From a virus, in IMG/VR virus record IMGVR_UViG_3300006802_000577, positions 1 to 23,768 of that record: 23,768 nucleotides of DNA; one strand, 5' to 3'. The position numbers and the translations under genes are program-made. The notes below the pieces were generated by a model. That model made no database searches and was not told the DNA's origin. It saw only the letters and a program-made list of their open reading frames with translations. The first letter of the stretch is position 1; each line of letters starts with the position of its first letter. Below are positions 7,819 through 13,938 of this stretch, one piece after another.

Positions 7819-8790
7819 ATGGCAACTGCATTTTCCCCTGCAAATAGTGTAACTACTACTACCGCAAATACGTTCATTCCAGAAATTTGGAGTGACGAAA
7901 TTGTGGCGGCGTACAAAAAGAACCTGGTTCTTGCAAACGTCGTCATGAAAATGAACTTCCGTGGCAAGAAAGGTGATACCGTTCACGTTCCTGCCCCTAC
8001 TCGCGGTGCTGCATCTGCTAAAGGCGCAACTAACGCCGTTACGTTGATCGCTGCAACTGAGACCGAAGTTCAGATCAGCATTAACAAGCACTACGAATAC
8101 AGCCGTTTGATCGAAGACATCGTCGAAGCTCAAGCACTGAATTCGCTGCGTCAGTTCTATACCAGCGACGCTGGTTATGCTCTGGCTAAACAAGTTGATA
8201 CCGATCTGGTTCAATTGGGTCGTGCATTTAACGGCGCTACCGTTGGTACTGATGACTATGCAACGTCGAATACAACCACCAAAGCCTATATCGGTGGTGA
8301 CGGTACGACTGCTTACAACTCGACAACCTCTAACGCTTCGGCTCTGACCGACGCTGCCATCCGTCGTACTATTCAACGTCTGGATGACAACGACACGCCA
8401 ATGGACGGCCGTTTCTTCATCATCCCACCATCAAGCCGTAACACGCTGATGGGCTTGGCTCGCTACACTGAGCAAGCATTCGTGGGCAATGGCGATGCGA
8501 TCCGCAATGGTGAAATCGGCAACCTGTACGGTATCCCAGTGTTCGTGACTTCCAACGCCGACTTCGGTGCTGGCTCGTCTGGCGCTGACCGTATCTGCCT
8601 GATGGGTCATCGTGATTCGATGGTGTTGGTTGAGCAAATGGCAGTTCGCTCGCAGACTCAGTACAAACAAGAATACCTCGGTACTCTGTTTACTGCTGAC
8701 ACCCTGTACGGCGTGAAAGCCATGCGCACTGCGGCCACCACTGGCGCTGCCCTGTCGTCTTCGGCATTCGCATTGGCCGTCCCTGCCTAA
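7819..8790 (+). CDS. major capsid protein
   Basis: The 323-aa shell protein, expected to have the HK97-type fold. It has the usual podovirus start with a flexible Thr/Asn-rich N-arm followed by FIPEIWSDEIVAAYKKNLVL. It then has HVPAPTRG, the spine-helix-like segment YEYSRLIEDIVEAQ, and the late region GNLYGIPVFVTSN and YGVKAMR seen in this family. AAGGAA lies upstream of the ATG. Its codons (many CTG, GAC, AAC, ATC, CGT) look more optimised than those of the neighbouring fibre genes, as expected for the most abundant protein. No slippery extension at the stop was seen, unlike T7 gp10A/B. A hairpin with terminator character follows at 8798. Confidence 0.94.
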   Translation: MATAFSPANSVTTTTANTFIPEIWSDEIVAAYKKNLVLANVVMKMNFRGKKGDTVHVPAPTRGAASAKGATNAVTLIAATETEVQISINKHYEYSRLIEDIVEAQALNSLRQFYTSDAGYALAKQVDTDLVQLGRAFNGATVGTDDYATSNTTTKAYIGGDGTTAYNSTTSNASALTDAAIRRTIQRLDDNDTPMDGRFFIIPPSSRNTLMGLARYTEQAFVGNGDAIRNGEIGNLYGIPVFVTSNADFGAGSSGADRICLMGHRDSMVLVEQMAVRSQTQYKQEYLGTLFTADTLYGVKAMRTAATTGAALSSSAFALAVPA

Positions 8791-8797
8791 TTAACCT

Positions 8798-8818
8798 GCC
8801 CCTCTTAGGAGGGGCTTT
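8798..8818 (+). terminator. intrinsic terminator-like hairpin after capsid gene
   Basis: GCCCCTC (8798-8804) pairs perfectly with GAGGGGC (8809-8815) around a TTAG loop, followed by only three T residues. The stem is strong but the U-tract is short, so termination may be partial. It lies between the capsid stop and the next gene's Shine-Dalgarno. It could also stabilise the 3' end of capsid mRNA. Confidence 0.75.
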
Positions 8819-8837
8819 AACCTATTAGGAGAGTAAT

Positions 8838-9164
8838 ATGGCTGCTGCTACTTCCGTAGTATCCCGTCGGGGTAACGACCAATTTCGCGGTATTTTTAGC
8901 GATACTTGGGTTGTAAAATGCACGCTGGACGCCGGTTCGCTGGTTGACGGTGCTGGTGAAACTGATACCATTGCCGTTCCTGGCGTGGCATTGGGTGATA
9001 TGGTTCTCGGTTGTTCTACTGCTGTCGATGAAGTTGGTCTTATCGTCGAAGGTTATGTAAGTTCTGCCGGTGTTGTCTCGCTGCGTATTCAAAATGAGTC
9101 CGGTACTACTGTGGACTTGGCTTCCACAACTGTCCGCGTGGTTGTTGCGCGTATGGTGGTATAA
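8838..9164 (+). CDS. probable head decoration / minor capsid-associated protein
   Basis: A 108-aa small beta-rich protein with no catalytic residues, in the place (directly after the capsid gene) where many phages encode a decoration or cement protein. It has an AGGAGAG Shine-Dalgarno and is flanked on both sides by strong hairpins, so it probably shares the capsid gene's high transcript level. The C-terminal half (VEGYVSSAGVVSLRIQNES, then VRVVVARMV) has alternating hydrophobic strands like virion surface proteins. The decoration role is inferred from position and composition. A head-tail joining or fibre-base role cannot be excluded. Confidence 0.7.
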   Translation: MAAATSVVSRRGNDQFRGIFSDTWVVKCTLDAGSLVDGAGETDTIAVPGVALGDMVLGCSTAVDEVGLIVEGYVSSAGVVSLRIQNESGTTVDLASTTVRVVVARMVV

Positions 9165-9167
9165 AAG

Positions 9168-9191
9168 TTGGGGGCTTGCCCCCAATTTTTT
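9168..9191 (+). terminator. strong intrinsic terminator
   Basis: TTGGGGGC (9168-9175) pairs with GCCCCCAA (9178-9185). The real loop is probably the four bases CTTG. Six T residues follow at 9186-9191. The stem starts three bases after the stop codon of the 108-aa gene, and the T-tract runs straight into the Shine-Dalgarno (TGGAG) of the next gene. Readthrough is needed to express the downstream tail genes unless they have their own promoter. Confidence 0.88.
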
Positions 9192-9200
9192 GGAGATTAT

Positions 9201-9398
9201 ATGGCTACTTTTCGCTGCGTCGTAAGCGGTACATTGATAACCTTTACCCATCAGCATGATATTGATGCTATGCGTGGGCATGAAGGTTATGTTCGTCTGG
9301 ACGAACCAGAAGAAAAAGTAAGCGAAATTCGTAAAGATACCGCATTTGCTGCGCCACAAAAACGTCCAGGACGCCCACGAAAGATTCAACATGTCTGA
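9201..9398 (+). CDS. small protein with C-terminal AT-hook-like motif
   Basis: A 65-aa protein. ATG 9201 is chosen because TGGAG lies just upstream; the longer open frame would begin in the terminator. Residues 1-35 form a short beta-type segment (MATFRCVVSGTLITF, then HQHDIDAMRGHEGYVRLDE). The end is a basic tail, KRPGRPRKI, matching the GRP core of AT-hook minor-groove binders. I know no family for the whole protein, though small proteins with a similar N-terminus are common in phage head genes. It might bind packaged DNA or link capsid to DNA. That is inference from the motif, and such tails can also be mere basic linkers. It overlaps the next gene by eight bases. Confidence 0.7.
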   Translation: MATFRCVVSGTLITFTHQHDIDAMRGHEGYVRLDEPEEKVSEIRKDTAFAAPQKRPGRPRKIQHV

Positions 9399-9594
9399 TA
9401 TTGACCCACGCGAATTCGGTAAACTAGAAGCACAAGTACAAGCATTGCAGGCTGAAGTACATTCTATGAGTGCCGATGTTAAGTCGCTGCTGGCCTTGGC
9501 TAACAAATCCAAAGGTGGATTTTGGGGCGGCATGATGGTAGCGTCTGCTGCGGGTGGTGTATTTACTTTTTTTGTGGATAGACTTTTTCGATGA
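9391..9594 (+). CDS. small coiled-coil membrane protein, XhlA/holin-like
   Basis: A 67-aa protein from ATG 9391, with an N-terminal heptad-patterned helix (GKLEAQVQALQAEVHSMSAD, residues about 9-28). A short KSKGG turn and one transmembrane segment (about 42-62, FWGGMMVASAAGGVFTFFVD) follow, then a basic end RLFR. This layout matches XhlA-type and similar one-span phage proteins proposed to act with holins. Its distance from the lysis genes at 19.7-21.8 kb is unusual, so a virion or head-region membrane role is also possible. The start overlaps the preceding stop by eight bases, and its own TGA overlaps the next ATG as ATGA. The longer frame from 9346 is rejected because it would lie deep inside the previous gene. 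Confidence 0.7.
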   Translation: MSDIDPREFGKLEAQVQALQAEVHSMSADVKSLLALANKSKGGFWGGMMVASAAGGVFTFFVDRLFR

Positions 9595-9989
9595 AAAATC
9601 TATTATCTGGTGATGTTTGTCCTGTCGCTACGCAAGACGTAAAGACCAATCTTAAAAATCGCAACAATGCGTTTAAGAATTTTGGTTATGGGCCACCAAA
9701 TCCAGAGGAAACAAATACTGCATTTTGGCTAAAAAAAGCCACGATGTACAATGCGCCTACGGATACGGTAAAAGGTATGCGTTGTGGTAACTGCGCTGCT
9801 TTTATACAAGCGCCAAAAATGATGAAGTGTATTAAAGATGGGCTGGAAAAAGATGAGGAAGGTTTATCCTACGACGACCAATTTATCAAAGCAGCTAATC
9901 TAGGCTATTGCGACTTGTTTCAATTTACCTGCGCTGCTGCAAGAACTTGTGATGCGTGGAAATCTGGTGGTCCTATAACTAAGGATTAA
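9591..9989 (+). CDS. cysteine-rich protein, HiPIP-like
   Basis: A 132-aa protein with seven cysteines: C10, C65, C68, C80, C107, C114 and C120. The block MRCGNCAAF at 63-71, then GYCDLF at 105-110 and CDAW at 120-123, recalls the CxxC...C...C arrangement of high-potential iron-sulfur proteins, with the aromatic residues that surround their cluster. HiPIP-like small proteins are sometimes annotated in phage structural regions. Metal or disulfide content here is unproven. No signal peptide is visible, so in the host cytoplasm the cysteines would be reduced unless they bind a cluster or zinc. The gene overlaps the preceding one by ATGA and lies two bases before the next start. Confidence 0.7.
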   Translation: MKNLLSGDVCPVATQDVKTNLKNRNNAFKNFGYGPPNPEETNTAFWLKKATMYNAPTDTVKGMRCGNCAAFIQAPKMMKCIKDGLEKDEEGLSYDDQFIKAANLGYCDLFQFTCAAARTCDAWKSGGPITKD

Positions 9990-9991
9990 GC

Positions 9992-10165
9992 ATGAAAAAA
10001 TCGGCTAAAATCGGCAAAGTAATGGGTGAATACAAAGAAGGTACGCTGCATTCTGGCAAAGGTGGACCAGTGGTTAAATCACGCAAACAGGCTATCGCTA
10101 TTGCTATGTCTGAGGCTAAAATGCCTATGCGCGGGCAACGTACAGCTAAAGCTAAGAAAAAATGA
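9992..10165 (+). CDS. small basic protein, DUF6496-like
   Basis: A 57-aa protein. The pattern KVMGEYKEGTLHSGKGG, then VKSRKQAIAIAMSEA, closely matches the small DUF6496-type proteins found in many phages and bacteria (family name from memory). It is very rich in Lys and Arg and ends in AKAKKK. AAGGAT precedes the ATG at a good distance, and the stop overlaps the next ATG as ATGA. The function of the family is not established. The charge suggests nucleic acid contact. Confidence 0.8.
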   Translation: MKKSAKIGKVMGEYKEGTLHSGKGGPVVKSRKQAIAIAMSEAKMPMRGQRTAKAKKK

Positions 10166-10413
10166 TTAAGCGCGGCAAAGAAGAATTCGCAGGCTATAAC
10201 AAGCCAAAGAAAACACCTTCTCACCCTACTAAAAGTCATGCCGTATTGGCTAAAAGTGGTGATGAAGTTAAATTGATTCGCTTTGGTCAACAAGGCGTAT
10301 CTGGTAGTCCTGACGGCAGTAAACGCAATGAAGCGTTTAAAGCGCGTCACGCTGCTAACATAGCAAAAGGTAAAATGTCTGCCGCATTTTGGGCAAACAA
10401 AGTTAAGTGGTAA
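10162..10413 (+). CDS. conserved small basic phage protein, unknown function
   Basis: An 83-aa basic protein with the string of motifs KKTPSHPTKSHAVLAKSGD, VKLIRFGQQGV, SFKAR-like EAFKARHAANIAKGK and SAAFWANKVKW. This arrangement is familiar from small proteins in many podovirus and some myovirus genomes, but I cannot attach a proven function. It is coupled to the DUF6496-like gene by a four-base overlap and has no strong Shine-Dalgarno of its own. A 62-base spacer follows before the tail adaptor gene. The many Lys and His residues and the single ordered core suggest a small nucleic-acid-associated or virion protein. Confidence 0.8.
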   Translation: MIKRGKEEFAGYNKPKKTPSHPTKSHAVLAKSGDEVKLIRFGQQGVSGSPDGSKRNEAFKARHAANIAKGKMSAAFWANKVKW

Positions 10414-10475
10414 GTTTATCTACAGGCTTCTTCCCACTCGGGGTAGGCAAAAGCTATATCTAATAGGGCAAAGAA

Positions 10476-11138
10476 ATGACCTTTCTTGATATGGTTAATG
10501 ATGTGCTTGTGCGTTTACGCGAGCCTATTGTCATTACTACTTCCGATACTCCTTATTCAAGTCTCATAGCCTCGATGGTTAGGGATGCAAAAGTACAGGT
10601 AGAAGATGCGTTTTCATGGAACGCACTTGGTACATATTCCGTAGTAAATACTGTGCCTGGAGTTTCCGAATATATATTAGAAAATATCGGATCAAAGTTT
10701 CAGATAACAGACGCTATAAATGCTACGTCAAACCTTGGCTTAGTACAGATACCATTCGCAACAATGAATAGGTACTTAAATTTTAGCGCATCTGCAACAG
10801 TACAAGGTATTCCACAGTTCTATAACATTGATGGCCTTGATCCGTATTCAACTTTTTACGACGTAAAATTTAACGTCTATCCAATACCAGACGCGGTGTA
10901 TTCCCTTAGATTTTCTCTTATAGCCCCGCAGGCTGATTTTGCGAATGATTACATTGTTCCATTAGTTCCTAGTAAATTGATTGTTCAAAACGCGTATGCG
11001 CGTGCTTTGGTTGAGCGGGGCGAAGATGGCGGCCTAAATTCATCAGAAGCGTACGCGTTGTATAAATCAATGCTAGCTGACTATATTGCTTTAGAAGCTA
11101 CGCGCACTCCAGAAAATATGGAGTTTATTGCGGTATGA
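10476..11138 (+). CDS. T7 gp11-like tail tubular protein A / head-tail adaptor
   Basis: A 220-aa protein that should form the adaptor ring between portal and tail nozzle. It fits the gp11-like adaptor family by length, by an N-terminal helix (TFLDMVNDVLVRLREP), and by the pattern of a V-A-F-W-x-ALGT segment. It also ends in the long helical hairpin of this family (ASLIV-like SKLIVQNAYARALVERGEDGG). The RBS-like AGGGCAAAG lies inside a TAATAGGG element a few bases before the ATG. It is followed, with an ATGA overlap, by the gp12-like gene, the canonical order in podoviruses. Confidence 0.88.
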   Translation: MTFLDMVNDVLVRLREPIVITTSDTPYSSLIASMVRDAKVQVEDAFSWNALGTYSVVNTVPGVSEYILENIGSKFQITDAINATSNLGLVQIPFATMNRYLNFSASATVQGIPQFYNIDGLDPYSTFYDVKFNVYPIPDAVYSLRFSLIAPQADFANDYIVPLVPSKLIVQNAYARALVERGEDGGLNSSEAYALYKSMLADYIALEATRTPENMEFIAV

Positions 11139-12694
11139 GCCAGCCAATTGAAATTTCTAGCATTTCAGCGCCAGGTTTTTATGGGCTGAATACGCAGGAT
11201 TCGCCATTAGATTTGGCGGCTGGCTTTGCTCTTACCGCAATGAATTGCGTTATTGATCGTTATGGACGTATTGGCGCTCGTAAGGGGTGGGAAAAAGTAA
11301 ATTCTGCGGTAGGCGCAGCGTCAGGCATAGATATTGAAGTAATACATGAGCTAATTCAAGCTAACGGTACTCTTACAATTTTATTTGCAGGTGGTACTAA
11401 GCTATTTAAGTTAGATACTAGCAACGCCGTAGTACAGCTCACTTACGGGGGCGGCGGTACTGCCCCAGTTATAACGGCTAATAATTGGCATTGCGCATCA
11501 CTTAACGGTATTACATACTTCTTTCAGATAGGGCATGATCCGCTTATCTATGATCCTGCGGTAAGCACTACTACTTATCGCCGCGTATCTGAAAAGACAG
11601 GCTATGTAGCTACAGTTCAAAACTGTAATGTCTGCATTTCAGCTTATGGTCGCTTATGGGCTGCTAACACCTCCACTGTTAACAATACCGTTTATTTCTC
11701 TGATCTCCTAGCTGGACACATTTGGACAACGGGTACGTCGGGATCTTTAAATCTAGCTAATGTATGGCCTAATGGTCCTGATGAAGTTATTGGATTAGCC
11801 GCGCATAACAACTATTTGTTCATATTTGGTAAGCGTCAAATTCTTGTCTATAGCGGAGCTACAACTCCAGCTACTATGACGCTAGCAGATACAGTAGGGG
11901 GTATTGGATGTATCGCGCGCGATTCAATTCAAAATACGAATACTGATGTAGTATTTTTATCAAATAGCGGTGTTCGGTCTGTTTTGCGCACTATTCAAGA
12001 AAAATCTGCTCCATTCCGCGACCTTAGTAAAAATGTCCGCGATGATCTGATGCGGTATGTATCCGCTGAAATCTTAAGTGATGTAAAAGCTGTATATTCC
12101 GAAAAAGACGCGATGTATATTTTGGCGCTGCCAGTGTCAAAAATTTCATACGTATTTGATACCCGTGGTTCGTTACAAGATGGAGCTTCACGGGTTACCA
12201 CATGGGATACCATTAATCCAAAGGCTTTACTATCGCGTAGAAACGGCGATTTATTGTTTGGCAAGACTGGCTATATAGGCAAATACGGATCATATTTAGA
12301 CAATACGTCTTCCTATCGCCTTAGCTATTTTACAAATCATGCTGATCTAGGCGATCAAAACATAACCTCTTTACTTAAAAAAATAACTATTGTTGTTATT
12401 GGTGGATCAAATCAGTATGTAACGATTAAATGGGGTTTTGACTTTAGCACCAATTATGTTTCGCAAAACGTAAAAATTCCTGCACAATTAGTAGCAGAGT
12501 ATGGCATAGCAGAATATGGCAGTAATAGCACCGTTATCGCAGAATATGCGGGTGGCATATCACTTAACACTTTGCATGTAAATGCTTCTGGATCTGGAAA
12601 GATCGTGCAAACAGGATATGAAGCGGATGTGAACGCATTTGCTATATCCATTCAGAAAATTGAAATACAAGCCAAACATGGCAAGATAAATTAA
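11135..12694 (+). CDS. T7 gp12-like tail tubular protein B / tail nozzle
   Basis: A 519-aa beta-rich protein that should form the tail nozzle under the gp11-like adaptor. The N-terminus GLNTQDSPLDLAAG, then ALTAMNCVIDRYGRIGARKGW, is characteristic of P22 gp10/T7 gp12-type nozzle or stabilisation proteins. Propeller-like repeats follow, with GRLWAANTS, NNYLFIFGKRQILVYSGA and a DVVFLSNSGVRSV blade. Three AEYG-type units (AEYGIAEYG, then IAEYAGG) occur near residues 450-472. Some proteins of this type bind cell-surface polysaccharide as well as fibres. It starts inside the adaptor gene by ATGA, with GGAG eleven bases upstream, and ends eight bases before the fibre gene. Confidence 0.87.
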   Translation: MSQPIEISSISAPGFYGLNTQDSPLDLAAGFALTAMNCVIDRYGRIGARKGWEKVNSAVGAASGIDIEVIHELIQANGTLTILFAGGTKLFKLDTSNAVVQLTYGGGGTAPVITANNWHCASLNGITYFFQIGHDPLIYDPAVSTTTYRRVSEKTGYVATVQNCNVCISAYGRLWAANTSTVNNTVYFSDLLAGHIWTTGTSGSLNLANVWPNGPDEVIGLAAHNNYLFIFGKRQILVYSGATTPATMTLADTVGGIGCIARDSIQNTNTDVVFLSNSGVRSVLRTIQEKSAPFRDLSKNVRDDLMRYVSAEILSDVKAVYSEKDAMYILALPVSKISYVFDTRGSLQDGASRVTTWDTINPKALLSRRNGDLLFGKTGYIGKYGSYLDNTSSYRLSYFTNHADLGDQNITSLLKKITIVVIGGSNQYVTIKWGFDFSTNYVSQNVKIPAQLVAEYGIAEYGSNSTVIAEYAGGISLNTLHVNASGSGKIVQTGYEADVNAFAISIQKIEIQAKHGKIN

Positions 12695-12702
12695 GGATTG
12701 AT

Positions 12703-13608
12703 ATGACAGACTACGTAAAATCCACTGATTTTGCTGCTAAAGATGCTCTTACATCTGGTAACCCATCTAAAATTGTTAGAGGTACTGAGATTGATACGGA
12801 GTTCAATAACATTGCTATTGCTATTGCGTCTAAGCTAGAAACAGTTAGCGGCGGTACAGTAGTTGGACCCGCATCATCAACAAATAACGCGCTCACTAGA
12901 TACAATGGAACAACAGGCAATCTATTAAAGGATAGCCCCGCTATTCTTAGCGATGCTGGCGCGTTATCCGGCGTTACTATGTCTGCTGCGGTAATTACAT
13001 CAGGTACGCTTGCTGAAGCTAGGCTTCCTACTACTTTTACCACTACTAAAACTTTTACAGGCACTGTCGGAATTGGTGCAGCTAATCCGTCTGGTGGTAA
13101 TTGGAATCTTTACTGTAAAAATCTTACGACTAACCCTGGCGCAGTATTTTTTAACGATGACACTACTGCATGGGCGCAAATTAACGTAGTTGCCACAGGT
13201 AAAACGCAATTAATCTTATTTCAAAAGTCTGCTACCTCTAGCGTTACTGGTACAAAGACTGACGTTGGATCTATCACAACATCAGGTTCCTCCACGTCAT
13301 TTAATACCTCATCTGACTACCGGCTAAAAACAAATATTACGCCTATGACGGGGGCTATCGCTCGCATAAAGAATTTAGCTCCTGTTCGGTTTAACTGGAT
13401 AGCAGAGCCTGAATTAGCGGCGGTAGATGGGTTCATTGCGCATGAAGTAGCCGATGTTGTACCAGAAGCAATTAGCGGAAGTAAAGACGCGGTTTATCCT
13501 GACGGAAAAATTAAGCCACAAGGAATTGACCAAGCTAAACTAGTGCCATTACTAGTTGCTGCGTTGCAAGAAGCTATTGCACGTATTGAAGCATTGGAAG
13601 CAGCATGA
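12703..13608 (+). CDS. tail fibre with C-terminal S74 self-cleaving chaperone domain
   Basis: A 301-aa fibre. Residues 1-45 (MTDYVKSTDFAAKDALTSGN, then EIDTEFNNIA) are a widely conserved podovirus virion-anchoring start. The middle is Thr/Ser/Gly-rich. From residue about 200 comes the peptidase S74 intramolecular chaperone, with S204-DYRL-K209 forming the Ser-Lys dyad spaced as in phage endosialidases. NWIAEPEL, GFIAHEV and a C-terminal coiled coil (LLVAALQEAIARIEALEA) follow. In the family the domain drives trimer folding and then cuts itself off, so the mature fibre here would be only about 203 residues. AAGGATTGAT precedes the ATG. The stop overlaps the cupin start as ATGA. Confidence 0.9.
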   Translation: MTDYVKSTDFAAKDALTSGNPSKIVRGTEIDTEFNNIAIAIASKLETVSGGTVVGPASSTNNALTRYNGTTGNLLKDSPAILSDAGALSGVTMSAAVITSGTLAEARLPTTFTTTKTFTGTVGIGAANPSGGNWNLYCKNLTTNPGAVFFNDDTTAWAQINVVATGKTQLILFQKSATSSVTGTKTDVGSITTSGSSTSFNTSSDYRLKTNITPMTGAIARIKNLAPVRFNWIAEPELAAVDGFIAHEVADVVPEAISGSKDAVYPDGKIKPQGIDQAKLVPLLVAALQEAIARIEALEAA

Positions 13609-13937
13609 ACGTAGATAAGGCGCTAGTAGAAATTGGCGGCGACGTTACTCATCATTTTTCGGATGGGTTGTACGCTAAAGAATTCTTTGTGCCAAAAGAT
13701 GCTGCTGTGATGAAGCATACCCATGATTTTAGCCACTTGTCTATTCTTGCTAAAGGTAGGGTTGTAGTAAAGAAAGGCGATAGCCTTGAGATCATTGAAG
13801 CGCCTGCGTGCATAGAAATTAAAGCGGGTATTGAACACGGTATTAAAGCTATTACAGACTGCGTTTGGTTTTGCATTCATGCTACGGATGAAAAAGATCC
13901 TAATAAAGCAGACGCTATTTTAATAAAAGGAAATTGA
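13605..13937 (+). CDS. cupin-fold protein with all-histidine metal motif
   Basis: A 110-aa protein with a single cupin barrel. Motif 1 reads H38-T-H40, three residues, H44, six residues, then G51, so the usual glutamate ligand of cupins is replaced by H44. Motif 2 has G75 and H78. The four histidines could hold Fe, Zn, Ni or Mn. Strand pattern and length fit small stand-alone cupins. The start overlaps the fibre stop as ATGA with GGAAG upstream, so its synthesis is tied to that of the fibre. Substrate and activity are unknown. Options include sugar or amino acid modification, or a purely structural beta-barrel bound to the tail. Confidence 0.8.
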   Translation: MNVDKALVEIGGDVTHHFSDGLYAKEFFVPKDAAVMKHTHDFSHLSILAKGRVVVKKGDSLEIIEAPACIEIKAGIEHGIKAITDCVWFCIHATDEKDPNKADAILIKGN

Positions 13938-13938
13938 T

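Noticed and set aside
7753-8376. 207-aa open frame antisense to the capsid gene
   Set aside because: It lies opposite the well supported capsid gene, has no recognisable motifs, and stop codons are merely rare in that frame.
8817-9533. 238-aa open frame antisense to the decoration-like and AT-hook genes
   Set aside because: It crosses a terminator hairpin and three + strand genes with good Shine-Dalgarno sites. No family pattern is visible.
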